Shown: one piece after another, positions 46,331 to 54,935 of the stretch | Position numbering within the stretch: position 1 is the first letter of the stretch | Layout: each line of letters starts with the position of its first letter | Assembly: GCF_022747945.1 (NCBI RefSeq) | Contig: NZ_JALDST010000001.1 | Location: 4,712,001-4,776,000, forward strand | Origin: Micromonospora sp. R77 | GTDB lineage: Bacteria; Actinomycetota; Actinomycetes; Mycobacteriales; Micromonosporaceae | Reading direction: 5' to 3' | DNA length: 64,000 nt | The notes under the pieces: model-generated | Told to the model about the DNA's origin: nothing | Seen by the model: the letters and a program-made list of their open reading frames with translations, nothing else | Databases searched by the model: none | Position numbers and translations under genes: made by a program

Positions 46331-46792
46331 TCACCAGCCCAGGGTGCCGGGTGCGCCCTTGAACGGGCCGGTGACGTCGCTGGTGATCCACCCACCGTAG
46401 AAGTCCCCGGGTTGCACCTCGACGCGCTCCCCGTCGACCCGGCACTCGTCCACCCGGCCGGGATAGAAGGCGACCGCCCCGGCCAGGTCGGCGTACGCCG
46501 GGGTGGGGTCCTCGTACGACCAGGCGGCCTCGCGGACCCGGACCTCGCCCACCACCAGGTCCCAGTAGCTGGCCTCGCCCTTCCACTCGCACCAGGTGCG
46601 CCGCGGATCCGGCTCCAGCCGCGCCCCGGTCACCTCCGACCGGGGGACGTAGTAGACCGGCGGGTGGGAGGTCTCCAGCACCCGCCAGCAGCGGTCGCTG
46701 TCGACCACCGTCACCCCGGCGTGTCGCACGGTGATCCGGCGGCCGGTGCGCTCGAGGCGGGGCGGACGCGGATAGTCCCAGACCGATTCCAT
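46331..46792 (-). CDS. DUF427 domain protein
   Basis: A 153-residue protein. DUF427 motifs: VLETSHPPVYYVPRSEV, CEWKGEASYWDL, and AWSYEDPTP, then VAFYPGRVDECRVDGERV. This small beta-rich fold is widespread in actinobacteria. The biochemical role is unknown. Monocistronic, divergent from the TetR-linked locus. Confidence 0.88.
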   Translation of the reverse strand: MESVWDYPRPPRLERTGRRITVRHAGVTVVDSDRCWRVLETSHPPVYYVPRSEVTGARLEPDPRRTWCEWKGEASYWDLVVGEVRVREAAWSYEDPTPAYADLAGAVAFYPGRVDECRVDGERVEVQPGDFYGGWITSDVTGPFKGAPGTLGW

Positions 46793-46838
46793 GCCACCAC
46801 GCTACCCAGCTCCGGACCCTTGCTGCGAAGGCCTGGCA

Positions 46839-46886
46839 ACCGTACGGTGCCGTATGTTAACGTCCATCCATACGTAACCGTATGGA
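46839..46886. promoter_or_regulatory. TetR-type operators before the 46899 gene
   Basis: TCCATACG-TAAC-CGTATGGA (46867-46886) is a perfect 8-bp inverted repeat, and ACCGTACGGT (46839-46848) is a perfect palindrome of the same CGTAYGG core. The same core, as overlapping palindromes ACGGTACCGT and CCGTACGG (47500-47513), recurs immediately before the tetR start at 47516. This strongly suggests the regulator encoded there binds both sites and autoregulates. Confidence 0.65.
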
Positions 46887-46898
46887 AGGCGGTCCGCT

Positions 46899-47582
46899 AT
46901 GGACCCGCTACACACCGGCACCCCGCCCCTCGACCGGCGGCTGAGCCGCGCCGTCGGATGCAGCTCCTGGTGCCTTGTCACGGTCGGAGCGGCCCACCTC
47001 GGCGTCACTCTGCTCGCCCGGCTCACCCCGCCGTCACCCGCCGAACGCGCCGCCCTGGACGCGATGCGGGCCACCCCGGTCCGGCTGCTCGGCACTGGGC
47101 ACGACCTCGCCGCCCTGCACCAGGGCTTCAGCCTCACCATGGCGCTGCTCGCGGTCGGCTACGGGCTGCTCACCCTCGCCGTCCGCGGGGCGGCGCCGCA
47201 GGCGTACCGGGATCCGCGGGTGACCCGGCTCAATGCGGCGGTGACCGGGGCGGCGTCCCTGATCGCGGTCCGGGCCTTCCCGCTGCCGCCCGTGCTGCTG
47301 CTGGGCGCCGCCTTCGCCGCCCAGGTCCGCGCGCTGGTCCTGGTCGAAGGCGGCCGGATGACGACGGTACGCGGGCCGCGCGGCGGCTCCGGCCGGCCAG
47401 GAGACCCGCGGCGTGGGGCGGGCACGGGGCTCCACCCGCGTCGCCGTCCGCCCCGGGGCGACCCCGGCGGCCGGGCCTGCCTCGTCGCGACGGGCTCGGA
47501 CGGTACCGTACGGCGATGGGCCAGGAGGCGCGGCGCGGCCGACTCGGCGCCGAGGACTGGGCGCGGGCGGCCCTCGACGTGA
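46899..47582 (+). CDS. small membrane protein, LIC_13387-like
   Basis: About 160 residues of confident protein: four hydrophobic segments (near 22-42, 72-92, 110-128 and 132-150) with HQGFSLTMALLAVGYGLL and FPLPPVLLLGAAF. After about residue 155 the sequence becomes a basic, low-complexity tail running 67 bases into the tetR gene, so the true end may lie earlier with a small frame error. ATG start directly after the operator repeats, so it is the likely first target of the TetR protein. Confidence 0.65.
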   Translation: MDPLHTGTPPLDRRLSRAVGCSSWCLVTVGAAHLGVTLLARLTPPSPAERAALDAMRATPVRLLGTGHDLAALHQGFSLTMALLAVGYGLLTLAVRGAAPQAYRDPRVTRLNAAVTGAASLIAVRAFPLPPVLLLGAAFAAQVRALVLVEGGRMTTVRGPRGGSGRPGDPRRGAGTGLHPRRRPPRGDPGGRACLVATGSDGTVRRWARRRGAADSAPRTGRGRPST

Positions 47583-48097
47583 TCGGTGAGCAGGGCGTCG
47601 CGGCGGTGGCCGTCGAGCCCATCGCGGTCCGCCTCGGTGCCACCAAGGGCAGCTTCTACTGGCACTTCCCCAACCGGGACGCACTCGTCACCGCGGCGCT
47701 CGCCCGCTGGGAACAGGAGCACACCCAGGCGGTGATCGACGGGCTGGACGAGGCCGCGACGCCCACCGAACGGGTGCGTTCGATCCTGGCCAGCACCGTC
47801 AGCGCCGACCCGCTGCGCGCCCGGGTGGAGGTCAACCTGCTGGCCGCGGCCGACCACCCGCTGGTCGCGCCCACGATGGACCGTGTGGTCCGGCGCCGGC
47901 TGGCGACCCTGCGGGCGCTCTTCGCCGGTGCCGGCTTCGCGGCCGACGAGGCGGACCGGCGGGCCGTGCTCGCCTACACCACCTATGTCGGGCACCTGCA
48001 ACTGATGGTGCGGATGCCGGGACTGATGCCGCAGAGCCGTGCCGCCCGGTCGGCCTACCTGGAGACGGCCCTCGGTGTGATCACCGAGGGGACGTGA
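47516..48097 (+). CDS. TetR/AcrR-family transcriptional regulator
   Basis: A 193-residue repressor. The HTH spans about residues 12-58 (WARAALDVIGEQGVAAVAVE, then LGATKGSFYWHFPNRDALV, the recognition helix and F-x-W-H-F motif). The ligand domain is all-helical. Palindromes of the core CGTACGG sit directly before its ATG and before the 46899 gene, so it probably represses itself and the membrane protein. Its TGA overlaps the GTG of the molybdopterin-enzyme gene (GTGA), adding that gene to the same unit. The ligand is unknown. Confidence 0.9.
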   Translation: MGQEARRGRLGAEDWARAALDVIGEQGVAAVAVEPIAVRLGATKGSFYWHFPNRDALVTAALARWEQEHTQAVIDGLDEAATPTERVRSILASTVSADPLRARVEVNLLAAADHPLVAPTMDRVVRRRLATLRALFAGAGFAADEADRRAVLAYTTYVGHLQLMVRMPGLMPQSRAARSAYLETALGVITEGT

Positions 48098-48795
48098 CCG
48101 TGCCGTCCGGCCACGTCGGCGCCGCGGCGCTGCCGCCGGGCCAGCGTCCGGCCCCGCTGGCCCGCTTCGGGCTGCCCCGGTTCGCCGGGGTGGTCCCGGT
48201 GCCGCCGCCGCATCCGGTGCTCACCGTCGGCGGCGTCGTACGCCACCCCACCCAGCTGGCCGTCGCCGAGCTGACCGGCCTGCCGTCCCGGCGTGAGGTC
48301 CACGCCGCCCTGCACTGCGTGACCACCTGGTCCGCGACGGGGCTGCGCTGGGGCGGCGTCCCGTTCGCCGCCGTGCACGAACTGGTCACCGGGCTCGTCC
48401 GGCCGCATCCGCGCGCCACCTGGGTGACCGTCACCGGCCTCGACGGCTACCGCGCCTGCCTGCGGCTCGATGACGCCCTCGCCGACGACGTCCTGCTCGC
48501 CGACAGCCTCGACGGCGAGCCGCTGACCGGGCCGCACGGGGCGCCGCTGCGGCTCGTCGTACCCCGGTCGTACGGGTACAAGAGCGTCCGGCACGTCTGC
48601 GCCCTCGACTACCGGCTGGCCTACGACGCGGGCTCGGCGGGCTGGCTCGCCCACCCGCGCGGGCGGGTCGACCGGGAGGAACGCAGCCGGCTGCTGCCCG
48701 GCCCGGTGTGGCGGGCGGTCTGGCGTAACACCCAGCCCTCGGTGCGCCGCGCCTACCGGTCCGGACCGGCTCCCCAGCGGTCCGATCCGGAGTGA
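48094..48795 (+). CDS. sulfite-oxidase-type molybdopterin-binding protein
   Basis: A 233-residue single-domain Moco protein. The Mo-ligating Cys is in LHCVTTWSATGLRWGGV (about residue 72), and GPHGAPLRLVVPRSYGYKSVR with the conserved basic patch follows. There is no Tat or Sec signal and no dimerisation domain, as in YedY/MsrP-like soluble relatives. Substrate unknown: sulfite, sulfoxide or N-oxide. Translation is coupled to the TetR regulator through GTGA. Confidence 0.87.
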   Translation: MTVPSGHVGAAALPPGQRPAPLARFGLPRFAGVVPVPPPHPVLTVGGVVRHPTQLAVAELTGLPSRREVHAALHCVTTWSATGLRWGGVPFAAVHELVTGLVRPHPRATWVTVTGLDGYRACLRLDDALADDVLLADSLDGEPLTGPHGAPLRLVVPRSYGYKSVRHVCALDYRLAYDAGSAGWLAHPRGRVDREERSRLLPGPVWRAVWRNTQPSVRRAYRSGPAPQRSDPE

Positions 48796-48819
48796 CCCGC
48801 CCTGCGCCGGAGCCGTCGG

Positions 48820-49650
48820 TCAGTGGGTGTCGGGATGGACGGTCGCCTGCACCTGGCCCGCCGGCCCGATCGGGCGGTGGGCGGTGGTGGCCGGCGTGCC
48901 GGGGATGACCGCCGTGGCCGGGTTCGACGGCGTGGCCGGAACGGCCGGGATGGTCGGGATCCGCTCCGGCCGGCTGGGCACCCGGCTGTTCGGCGCCCCG
49001 CCCGACCGGCCCGGCGGGGTCGCCTCCGCGGGAGCGCCCGACTGGGCCCGGTCGTCGAGCAGCCGGTCACAGTAGCCGTCCACCCCGTCCCGGTCCCCGG
49101 CGGCGGTGACCAGCTCCGCGAAGCGCGGGGCCGCCAGCACGCGAGGGCGTTCCCCGCCCGGCTGCGTCCGGTATTCGGTGCAGAGCTGACGGAGGACCGG
49201 CGCGGCACCGGGCAGGCCGGGCGTGCCGCTCGGCGGCGCGGCGGACAGGTCGGGCCCGCCGGTCGGCGACGGTCGGGCGTCGGTGGAGGCGCTGGGCGGC
49301 GGAGCCGGCACCGTCCGGCCGCCGAGCGGGCCGGGCAGCGTGCCGGTGACGGCGGCGAGTGCCACCCCGCCGGTGCCGGCGACCAGGAGACCGGCGAGGG
49401 CGACCTTCGCGCTGAGCACGCCGGCCAGCAACCGCCGTCGGGGTGGCGCCGCCGGCACGGTGGGCGAGCCGCTGCGCGCCATCCGGAACGCGTGCAGCGC
49501 GGCCCTCTCACCGACCAGCTCGGTCGGGCGGGGAGCGGCGCGGACGGCGGTGAGGAGCCGGACGAGCGCTTCCGGACCGTGCTGCGGGTCGGCGTCGCGA
49601 CCGACGAGCAGCCGCTCGACGGTCTCGGAGTCCATGCGATGTGCGTTCAT
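48820..49650 (-). CDS. single-pass membrane protein, anti-sigma-like architecture
   Basis: A 276-residue protein. A helical cytoplasmic part of about 75 residues, one transmembrane helix (about 76-100; LLAGVLSAKVALAGLLVAGT), and a long Pro/Ser/Thr-rich extracytoplasmic region with two Cys. The layout is that of anti-sigma factors and related surface proteins, but there is no zinc-binding HxxxCxxC motif and no ECF sigma gene beside it. I cannot name a family. Confidence 0.7.
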   Translation of the reverse strand: MNAHRMDSETVERLLVGRDADPQHGPEALVRLLTAVRAAPRPTELVGERAALHAFRMARSGSPTVPAAPPRRRLLAGVLSAKVALAGLLVAGTGGVALAAVTGTLPGPLGGRTVPAPPPSASTDARPSPTGGPDLSAAPPSGTPGLPGAAPVLRQLCTEYRTQPGGERPRVLAAPRFAELVTAAGDRDGVDGYCDRLLDDRAQSGAPAEATPPGRSGGAPNSRVPSRPERIPTIPAVPATPSNPATAVIPGTPATTAHRPIGPAGQVQATVHPDTH

Positions 49651-49764
49651 CTCGTGTCCCTCAGCGCCGTCACCCGCCGCGACGTCACATCGGAACCCGC
49701 GCGTCAGCGGCGATCGGGCCGGTGAGATCGACCACCACCGCTGCCGACCGGGCGGGGCCGCAGG

Positions 49765-50271
49765 TCAGCCCATCGTCTTCGCCCCGTCGATCGACTCGCG
49801 GAGAATGTCGGCGTGCCCCGCGTGCTGTGCGGTCTCGGCGATGAGGTGCAGCAGCACCCGGCGCACCGACCAGCTCGCCCCGGGCTCGAACCACGGCGCC
49901 TCCGGCAGCGGGTGCGCGACGTCGAGGTCGAGGGTCCCGACCAGCTCGTCGGTCTCGGCGGCCACCCGGTCGAACTCGTCGAGGAGGCCGGCGAGGGTCT
50001 CGCCGTCGGCCATCCGGAACTGCCCGACCCAGTCGACCGGCTCGCTCCGCATCGCCTCCGCTCCGCCGACCATGAAGCGCGTCCAGCTGCGCTCGACCGT
50101 CGCCACGTGCTTGATCAGGCCGCCGAGGCAGAGCTCGCTGACCGTGCTGCGGCGCGCGGCCTGCTCGTCGTCGAGCCCCGCCACCGTGTGTCTCAGGAAG
50201 CCCCGGTGCCGTTGCAGGGTGCTGAGCAGGTCGGCCAGTTCGCTGCTGCGGTGCTGGTCGCTGGAGGTCAT
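49765..50271 (-). CDS. DinB-family/DUF664 protein
   Basis: 168 residues. The four-helix bundle shows LCLGGLIKHVATVERSW (first His), VDWVGQFRMADGETLAGLLD and LLHLIAETAQHAGHADILRE (paired His), the usual metal site. Probably a thiol-dependent metalloenzyme of unknown substrate, a second member alongside the one at 36076. The ATG at 50271 is chosen over a much longer open frame without similarity. Confidence 0.85.
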   Translation of the reverse strand: MTSSDQHRSSELADLLSTLQRHRGFLRHTVAGLDDEQAARRSTVSELCLGGLIKHVATVERSWTRFMVGGAEAMRSEPVDWVGQFRMADGETLAGLLDEFDRVAAETDELVGTLDLDVAHPLPEAPWFEPGASWSVRRVLLHLIAETAQHAGHADILRESIDGAKTMG

Positions 50272-50397
50272 GCGGTCCGCCCTTCGGGTCACGACAGGAG
50301 GCTCAGGATAGGAACGGCCACCGACAGTTCCCGGTCTTCCACACCGGACCGCCGCCCCCGGTTGCCGATCCGGACGAACGGGGGTGAACTGAACTAC

Positions 50398-51300
50398 ATG
50401 GGTGTCATCAAGGTGGGCACGTCCTCGTGGGCGGATCAGCTGCTGGTCCGCTCCGGCTGGTACCCGCGCGCGGCCAACACCCCGGCCGGTCGGCTCGGCT
50501 ACTACGCCGAGCGGTTCGGACTGGTCGAGGTGGACACGTCGTACTACGCCGTCCCGCTGCCGGAGACGGCCGACGGGTGGGTGGCGGCCAGCCCACCGGG
50601 CTTCACCTTCGACGTCAAGGCGTTCAGCCTCTTCACCGGCCACCACACCCCGGTCAGCATGCTGCCCCGGGACCTGCGACCGGCCGGCGGGCCGACCCGG
50701 ATCCGCTGGCGCGACCTGCCCGCCGGGGCGTACGACGAGCTGTGGGGCCGGTTCCACGCGGTGCTGGCGCCGATCGCGGCGGCCGACCGGCTCGGCGCGG
50801 TGCTGTTGCAGTTCCCGCCGTGGTTCGCCCGCAGCGCCGCGGCCAAGCGGCGGATCACCGAACTGGCGGCGCGGTGCCGGCCGTGGCGGGTCAGCGTGGA
50901 GCTGCGGCACGCCTCCTGGTTCACCGAGGACGCGGTGGTGGACACGGTCACCTTCCTCGGCGAGCACGACCTGACGTACGTCTGCGTGGACATGCCGCAG
51001 GGCCACGCCTCCTCGGTGCCGCCGATCCTCACCGCCACCGCCGACCTCGCCGTGGTCCGGTTCCACGGCCACAGCACCGCCTGGGAGAGCGGCGACAAGC
51101 AGGAGAAGTTCCGGTACGCGTACGGCGAGCAGGAACTGGGCCGCTGGGCGGAGCTGCTGACCGAGCTGGCCGACCAGTGCGCCGAACTGCACGTGTTGAT
51201 GAACAACTGCTGCGGCGACCAGGCGCAGCGGGACGCCGCGCGGCTCGCCGGGCTGCTCGGCGTCGAGGCCCCCGGCCCCCGGCCCGCGCCCGTCGGCTGA
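50398..51300 (+). CDS. DUF72-family TIM-barrel protein
   Basis: A 300-residue protein with the DUF72 (YecE-like) signatures KVGTSSWAD at the N-terminus, YAERFGLVEVDTSYYAVP, FTFDVKAFSLFTGH, LQFPPWF, VELRHASWF and VRFHGHSTAWE. The fold is a TIM barrel with a probable metal or phosphate site. Function not established. ATG start; the next gene is 74 bases downstream. Confidence 0.9.
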   Translation: MGVIKVGTSSWADQLLVRSGWYPRAANTPAGRLGYYAERFGLVEVDTSYYAVPLPETADGWVAASPPGFTFDVKAFSLFTGHHTPVSMLPRDLRPAGGPTRIRWRDLPAGAYDELWGRFHAVLAPIAAADRLGAVLLQFPPWFARSAAAKRRITELAARCRPWRVSVELRHASWFTEDAVVDTVTFLGEHDLTYVCVDMPQGHASSVPPILTATADLAVVRFHGHSTAWESGDKQEKFRYAYGEQELGRWAELLTELADQCAELHVLMNNCCGDQAQRDAARLAGLLGVEAPGPRPAPVG

Positions 51301-51374
51301 GCCGCACCCGGGCAGGTTTTCCCCGGTCGACGCCGGGTACGGCGGTGCCCAGGAGATCGGACGAGGGGGAGCGG

Positions 51375-51551
51375 ATGAGCGAGCGGGAGAAGCGGGACGA
51401 CGCGACGGCCGACCACCGGGACCCGGCGGAGACCCGGGACGCCGAGGAGGCGCACGGCGGCAGCATGGCCCCCGGCCTGGTGGACGACACCGGTCACCCG
51501 GTGGAGCCGTCCGCGCTGGGCGCACCGGGGGAGGACGGCACCGGCTCCTGA
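51375..51551 (+). CDS. small acidic hydrophilic protein
   Basis: 58 residues, no hydrophobic segment, rich in Asp, Glu, Ala and His, predicted disordered. The ATG at 51375 has GAGGGGGA in front, and a strong terminator follows. Similar short acidic proteins are common and conserved in this group. I cannot assign a role. Confidence 0.6.
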   Translation: MSEREKRDDATADHRDPAETRDAEEAHGGSMAPGLVDDTGHPVEPSALGAPGEDGTGS

Positions 51552-51561
51552 ACCGGACGCG

Positions 51562-51600
51562 GGGACGCCCGGGTCGGTGGTGCACCGACCCGGGCGTCCC
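51562..51600. terminator. 17-bp perfect hairpin between convergent genes
   Basis: Arms 51562-51578 and 51584-51600 (GGGACGCCCGGGTCGGT and its complement) pair perfectly around a 5-base loop, 10 bases from each flanking stop. The strongest terminator hairpin in the window. Confidence 0.8.
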
Positions 51601-51610
51601 GTCCCACCGG

Positions 51611-53227
51611 TCAGCGGAGGCCGATGAGCCGCTGCAGCTCCCGCCGGTCGGTGTCGACCGGGTTCCGGGACGGGCCTGCGGTCCGGGCCGAGGCCGCCGG
51701 GTCCGGCTGCGGCACCGGATCACACTGCACGTCCGAACGCCGGCCACCGACCCGCTCCGGCAGCGCGCCGGTCGCCAGGTACGCCGCGATGGTGTCGTCC
51801 ACGCACGCCACGCCGCTCAGCGAGCCGGAGTGCGTGGTGCCACCCACGCCCTCGACCAGCACCGCCTTCGGGAACCGGCTGCGCACCTCCAACGCGCCCG
51901 GGTACGGCGTCGCCGCGTCCAGGGTCTCGTTGATCAGCAGGATGCCGCCGATCTTGCGACCGTCGACCTGCACCGGCTTGCCGACCTGGCCGTCCCACCA
52001 GATGCACGGCGCGTTGAACCAGGCGTTGCCCCAGGTCTCGAAGGGCGCCTTGGCGAAGGTCCGCCAGTTGTCGGCCCGCCACCGGTTCCAGTTCGTCGGC
52101 CACTGCACGTCGGTGCACTGCACCCCGAGGTAGACGGCGAAGCCGTTGTCCGTGCCCGGGCCCTGCGGGTTGGAGCTGTCGTAGAGCTCCTGCAGGGTCT
52201 GCCAGTCGCCGTCGTGCACCCAGCCGGCGAACGCCCGGGCCACGTCCTCCCAGCCGAACACGTAGTAGCCGGCCTGGAGGAAGATGTCGGACCACTCGTC
52301 CGGCCCGATCACCCCGCCGGCCGGCTTCTTCAGCAGCCGGAGCTGCTGGGCGTAGAAGAGCCGTTCGACCGCCCGACCGGTGCGGCCCAGGTGGTAGACG
52401 TCGTCGTGCTTCGCCACCCAGTCGAAGTAGCGCTTGATGTTCCGGTCGAAGGCGACGTCCTGGTCCAGGTTGGCCTGGTACCACACCTTGCGCGGGTCGA
52501 TGTTGCCGTCCAGCACCATCCGCCGGACCCGCTGCGGGAAGAGCGTCGCGTAGACCTGGCCCAGGTACGTGCCGTACGAGAAGCCGTAATAGTTGATCTG
52601 GTCCCGGCCCAGCACCTTGCGGATGCTGTCCATGTCCCGGGCCGAGTCGGTGGTCTTCAGGTGGTCCAGCAGGTCGCCGCCGGCCGCCGCGCACGCCTTC
52701 GCGTAGCCCTTCGAGCGGGCCAGCCAGGTCTTCTCCAGGTTCGGCGTGGCCGGCACGTAGAACGGCCGGTTGTGGCCGAAGTAGTCGCCGTCGCAGGCCA
52801 GCGCCGGCTGGGAGGAGCCGACACCGCGCGGGTCGAAACCGATCCAGTCGTACGCGTCGCCGGCGCCGTTCGGCACGTACTCGCCGAGCACCGACAGGGT
52901 GAGGCCGGAGCCGCCCGGCCCACCCGGGTTGACCAGCATGATGCCCTGGTACTGCGCGTCCGGGGTCTTGTGCCGGATCCGGGACACGGCCAGCTTGATC
53001 GTCGTACCGTGCGGGTGGGCGTAGTCGAGCGGCACCTCGACGAACCCGCACTCGGCGCCGCGGCGCTGCAGGCCGGGGCTCTCGCACCCGCCCCACGCGA
53101 CGGGCGGCGGGGTGTAGGACACCTGGGCGGCCGCGGGTCGGGCCCCGGGCGCCGCCTGTGCGGGACCGGCAACCGCGCCACCGAGGATCAGCCCGGCGGC
53201 GGCGGTGGTCGCCACGAGTCTTCTCAT
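51611..53227 (-). CDS. secreted S33-type tripeptidyl aminopeptidase (alpha/beta hydrolase)
   Basis: 538 residues. Sec signal peptide at about 1-26 (ending GPAQAAPGA). Catalytic triad blocks: YGFSYGTYLGQVY with Ser, NETLDAATP with Asp, and GVGGTTHSG with His. NPGGPGGSG forms the oxyanion region, and IGFDPRGVGSS is typical of the SlpD/SlpE and tripeptidyl aminopeptidase family. Four or more Cys suggest disulfides outside the cell. It removes tripeptides from exported proteins. AAGGGA precedes the ATG at 53227. Confidence 0.92.
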   Translation of the reverse strand: MRRLVATTAAAGLILGGAVAGPAQAAPGARPAAAQVSYTPPPVAWGGCESPGLQRRGAECGFVEVPLDYAHPHGTTIKLAVSRIRHKTPDAQYQGIMLVNPGGPGGSGLTLSVLGEYVPNGAGDAYDWIGFDPRGVGSSQPALACDGDYFGHNRPFYVPATPNLEKTWLARSKGYAKACAAAGGDLLDHLKTTDSARDMDSIRKVLGRDQINYYGFSYGTYLGQVYATLFPQRVRRMVLDGNIDPRKVWYQANLDQDVAFDRNIKRYFDWVAKHDDVYHLGRTGRAVERLFYAQQLRLLKKPAGGVIGPDEWSDIFLQAGYYVFGWEDVARAFAGWVHDGDWQTLQELYDSSNPQGPGTDNGFAVYLGVQCTDVQWPTNWNRWRADNWRTFAKAPFETWGNAWFNAPCIWWDGQVGKPVQVDGRKIGGILLINETLDAATPYPGALEVRSRFPKAVLVEGVGGTTHSGSLSGVACVDDTIAAYLATGALPERVGGRRSDVQCDPVPQPDPAASARTAGPSRNPVDTDRRELQRLIGLR

Positions 53228-53438
53228 ACCGTCCCTTTCGATCTGTCGCACCGGGACGTTGCGGGTCCCGGTGTCCGTGCCGAGTCTGCTACCGCAGGTG
53301 TCACCGAGGGAAGGGCTGCTGTCACATCGATCGCGGCCGGGGCACCGGGACCGGCGGTCCGCCCGATCGCTGGTAGCCTGCCGGGCGTTCCGTGTCCACT
53401 GTGCTGGTCGGTGCGACCAGGGTTCGGGAGAAGAGCCA

Positions 53439-54041
53439 GTGTCTGATTGGCAGGGAGAGGTCCGGCGGGCGTCGCACGACGACGCGCAGCTGGTCACCAT
53501 GATCCTGGCGGAAGCGTTCATGCGGGACCCGGTCAGCGGGTGGATCTTCCCCGACGAGGCGCACCGGGCGCAGGCCCACCCCGCCTTCTTCGGCGAGTTC
53601 GTGGCGCTGGCCCTGGAAGCCGGCGAGGTGCACCTGGCCGGCGACGGCGCCGGCGCCACCCTGTGGCTGCCGGCCGACGGCAGCGAGCCGGGCGGGGACG
53701 AGCCGGACCTGCTGGCGACGCTGGAGCCGACCATCGGCGCGGACGCGGCCAAGCGGTTCGCCGTGCTGGACGAGCTGATGACCGCGAACCACCCGGAGCA
53801 GCCGCACTGGTACCTGCCGTTCATCGCGGTGCACCCGGACCACCACGGCCGGGGCGTCGGTTCGGCGCTGCTGCGCCACCAGCTCACCCGGCTCGACGAG
53901 CGCGGTTCGGCCGCCTACCTGGAGGCCAGCTCGCCGCGGAACGCGGCCCTCTACGAGCGGCACGGCTTCGGCCGCCGGGAGGTCACCCTCGACCTGCCCG
54001 ACGGCCCGAGCCTCTATCCGATGTGGCGCGACCCGGCCTGA
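53439..54041 (+). CDS. GNAT-family N-acetyltransferase
   Basis: 200 residues. The acetyl-CoA pyrophosphate loop is VHPDHHGRGVGSALL (about 129-143), preceded by WYLPFIAV and followed by AAYLEASSPRNAALYERHGF, motif B. The acceptor is unknown. GTG start with GGGAGAAG upstream. Divergent from the S33 peptidase. Confidence 0.9.
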   Translation: MSDWQGEVRRASHDDAQLVTMILAEAFMRDPVSGWIFPDEAHRAQAHPAFFGEFVALALEAGEVHLAGDGAGATLWLPADGSEPGGDEPDLLATLEPTIGADAAKRFAVLDELMTANHPEQPHWYLPFIAVHPDHHGRGVGSALLRHQLTRLDERGSAAYLEASSPRNAALYERHGFGRREVTLDLPDGPSLYPMWRDPA

Positions 54042-54048
54042 CCCGTAC

Positions 54049-54077
54049 CGCCCGCCCCACCGTCGGTGGGGCGGGCG
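54049..54077. terminator. 13-bp perfect hairpin between convergent genes
   Basis: CGCCCGCCCCACC (54049-54061) pairs with 54065-54077 across a 3-base loop, between the GNAT and GPP34 stops. Confidence 0.75.
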
Positions 54078-54081
54078 ACGG

Positions 54082-54735
54082 TCAGCGGCGTACCGCGACG
54101 GTGGCGGCGTCGAGGGCGGCGACGACCGCCCCGTGCAGCCCGTCCAGCGGTGGCGGCAGGAACCTGCGGCAGTCGCGCATCCGCGCGCTCACCTGCTCGT
54201 CGAAGACGTTCGACCCGAGGCCGACCGCGCCGGTCAGGGCCGCCAGCAGCAGGGTCTCCGCGTCCAGCTCGGTGCGCTGCTGGCGCATCAGCAGGGCGGT
54301 GAGGCGGACCCGGGGCGAGGCCGCCTGGTTGGGATCGACCGCGGGCCACCGGACCGAGCGGCGCAGGGCGCGGCCCTGCTCCCGGCGGACCACCCCGGCG
54401 GTCGCCAGCCGGGTGCCGACCCGCTCCTGGATGTTCAGGTGGTCGCGCAGATAGCGGATCCAGAGCCGGGTGGGGTGCACCCCCTCGCGGCCGATGATCT
54501 CGGTCACCAGGAGGTCGGTGAGCGGCTCCTGCCAGAGCCGCCGGTCGACCGCGATCACCCCACCGTTGTCGATGGTGACCCGACGCTCGAAGATCAGCTC
54601 GGCGAGTGCCGCGCCGGCCAGGGCGCAGTTGAGCCGGTCGAGGGCCCCGTGTGGCTTCCCGGAGAACTCGTCGTGGCCGATCAGGAACAACGCATCGGCG
54701 AGCCGGTAGACGGAATGTGCACTGTGGTAGGTCAT
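54082..54735 (-). CDS. GPP34/GOLPH3-family protein
   Basis: A 217-residue helical protein of the family whose eukaryotic members (GOLPH3/Vps74) bind phosphoinositides at the Golgi. Markers: ADALFLIGHDE at the N-terminus, LNCALAGAALAELIFERRV, and WIRYLRDHL with basic residues near the lipid-binding edge. Bacterial members are mostly in actinobacteria and uncharacterised; membrane-surface binding is an inference. Monocistronic. Confidence 0.85.
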   Translation of the reverse strand: MTYHSAHSVYRLADALFLIGHDEFSGKPHGALDRLNCALAGAALAELIFERRVTIDNGGVIAVDRRLWQEPLTDLLVTEIIGREGVHPTRLWIRYLRDHLNIQERVGTRLATAGVVRREQGRALRRSVRWPAVDPNQAASPRVRLTALLMRQQRTELDAETLLLAALTGAVGLGSNVFDEQVSARMRDCRRFLPPPLDGLHGAVVAALDAATVAVRR

Positions 54736-54848
54736 CGGTATCCCTCAGCGGGCGGCCGTGAGCATCGACACGGCACGGTACGGCATCAACACTGACAGTT
54801 CAATTCGGACAGAGAGCCGAACGTTGTAAATAGTTATTCGAAGTGGAC

Positions 54849-54877
54849 TTGTGACGATCCGTGATCACCAATACTCT
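54849..54877 (+). promoter_or_regulatory. promoter for the APC permease
   Basis: TTGTGA (54849-54854) and TACTCT (54872-54877) are spaced by 17 bases. Transcription would begin near 54884, downstream of the GTG at 54861 and upstream of the TTG at 54936, supporting the TTG as the true start. The surrounding 54736-54860 stretch is A/T-richer than its neighbours. Confidence 0.4.
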
Positions 54878-54935
54878 GCCCCAGGATCTCTGCAAGTCCC
54901 ATCCCCCGAAACTCCCACGCCCCCTGGAGAGCCAC

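Noticed and set aside
54861..54935. GTG start giving a longer APC permease
   Set aside because: The added 25 residues look non-coding, and the predicted transcription start lies downstream of that GTG; the TTG at 54936 has a ribosome site.
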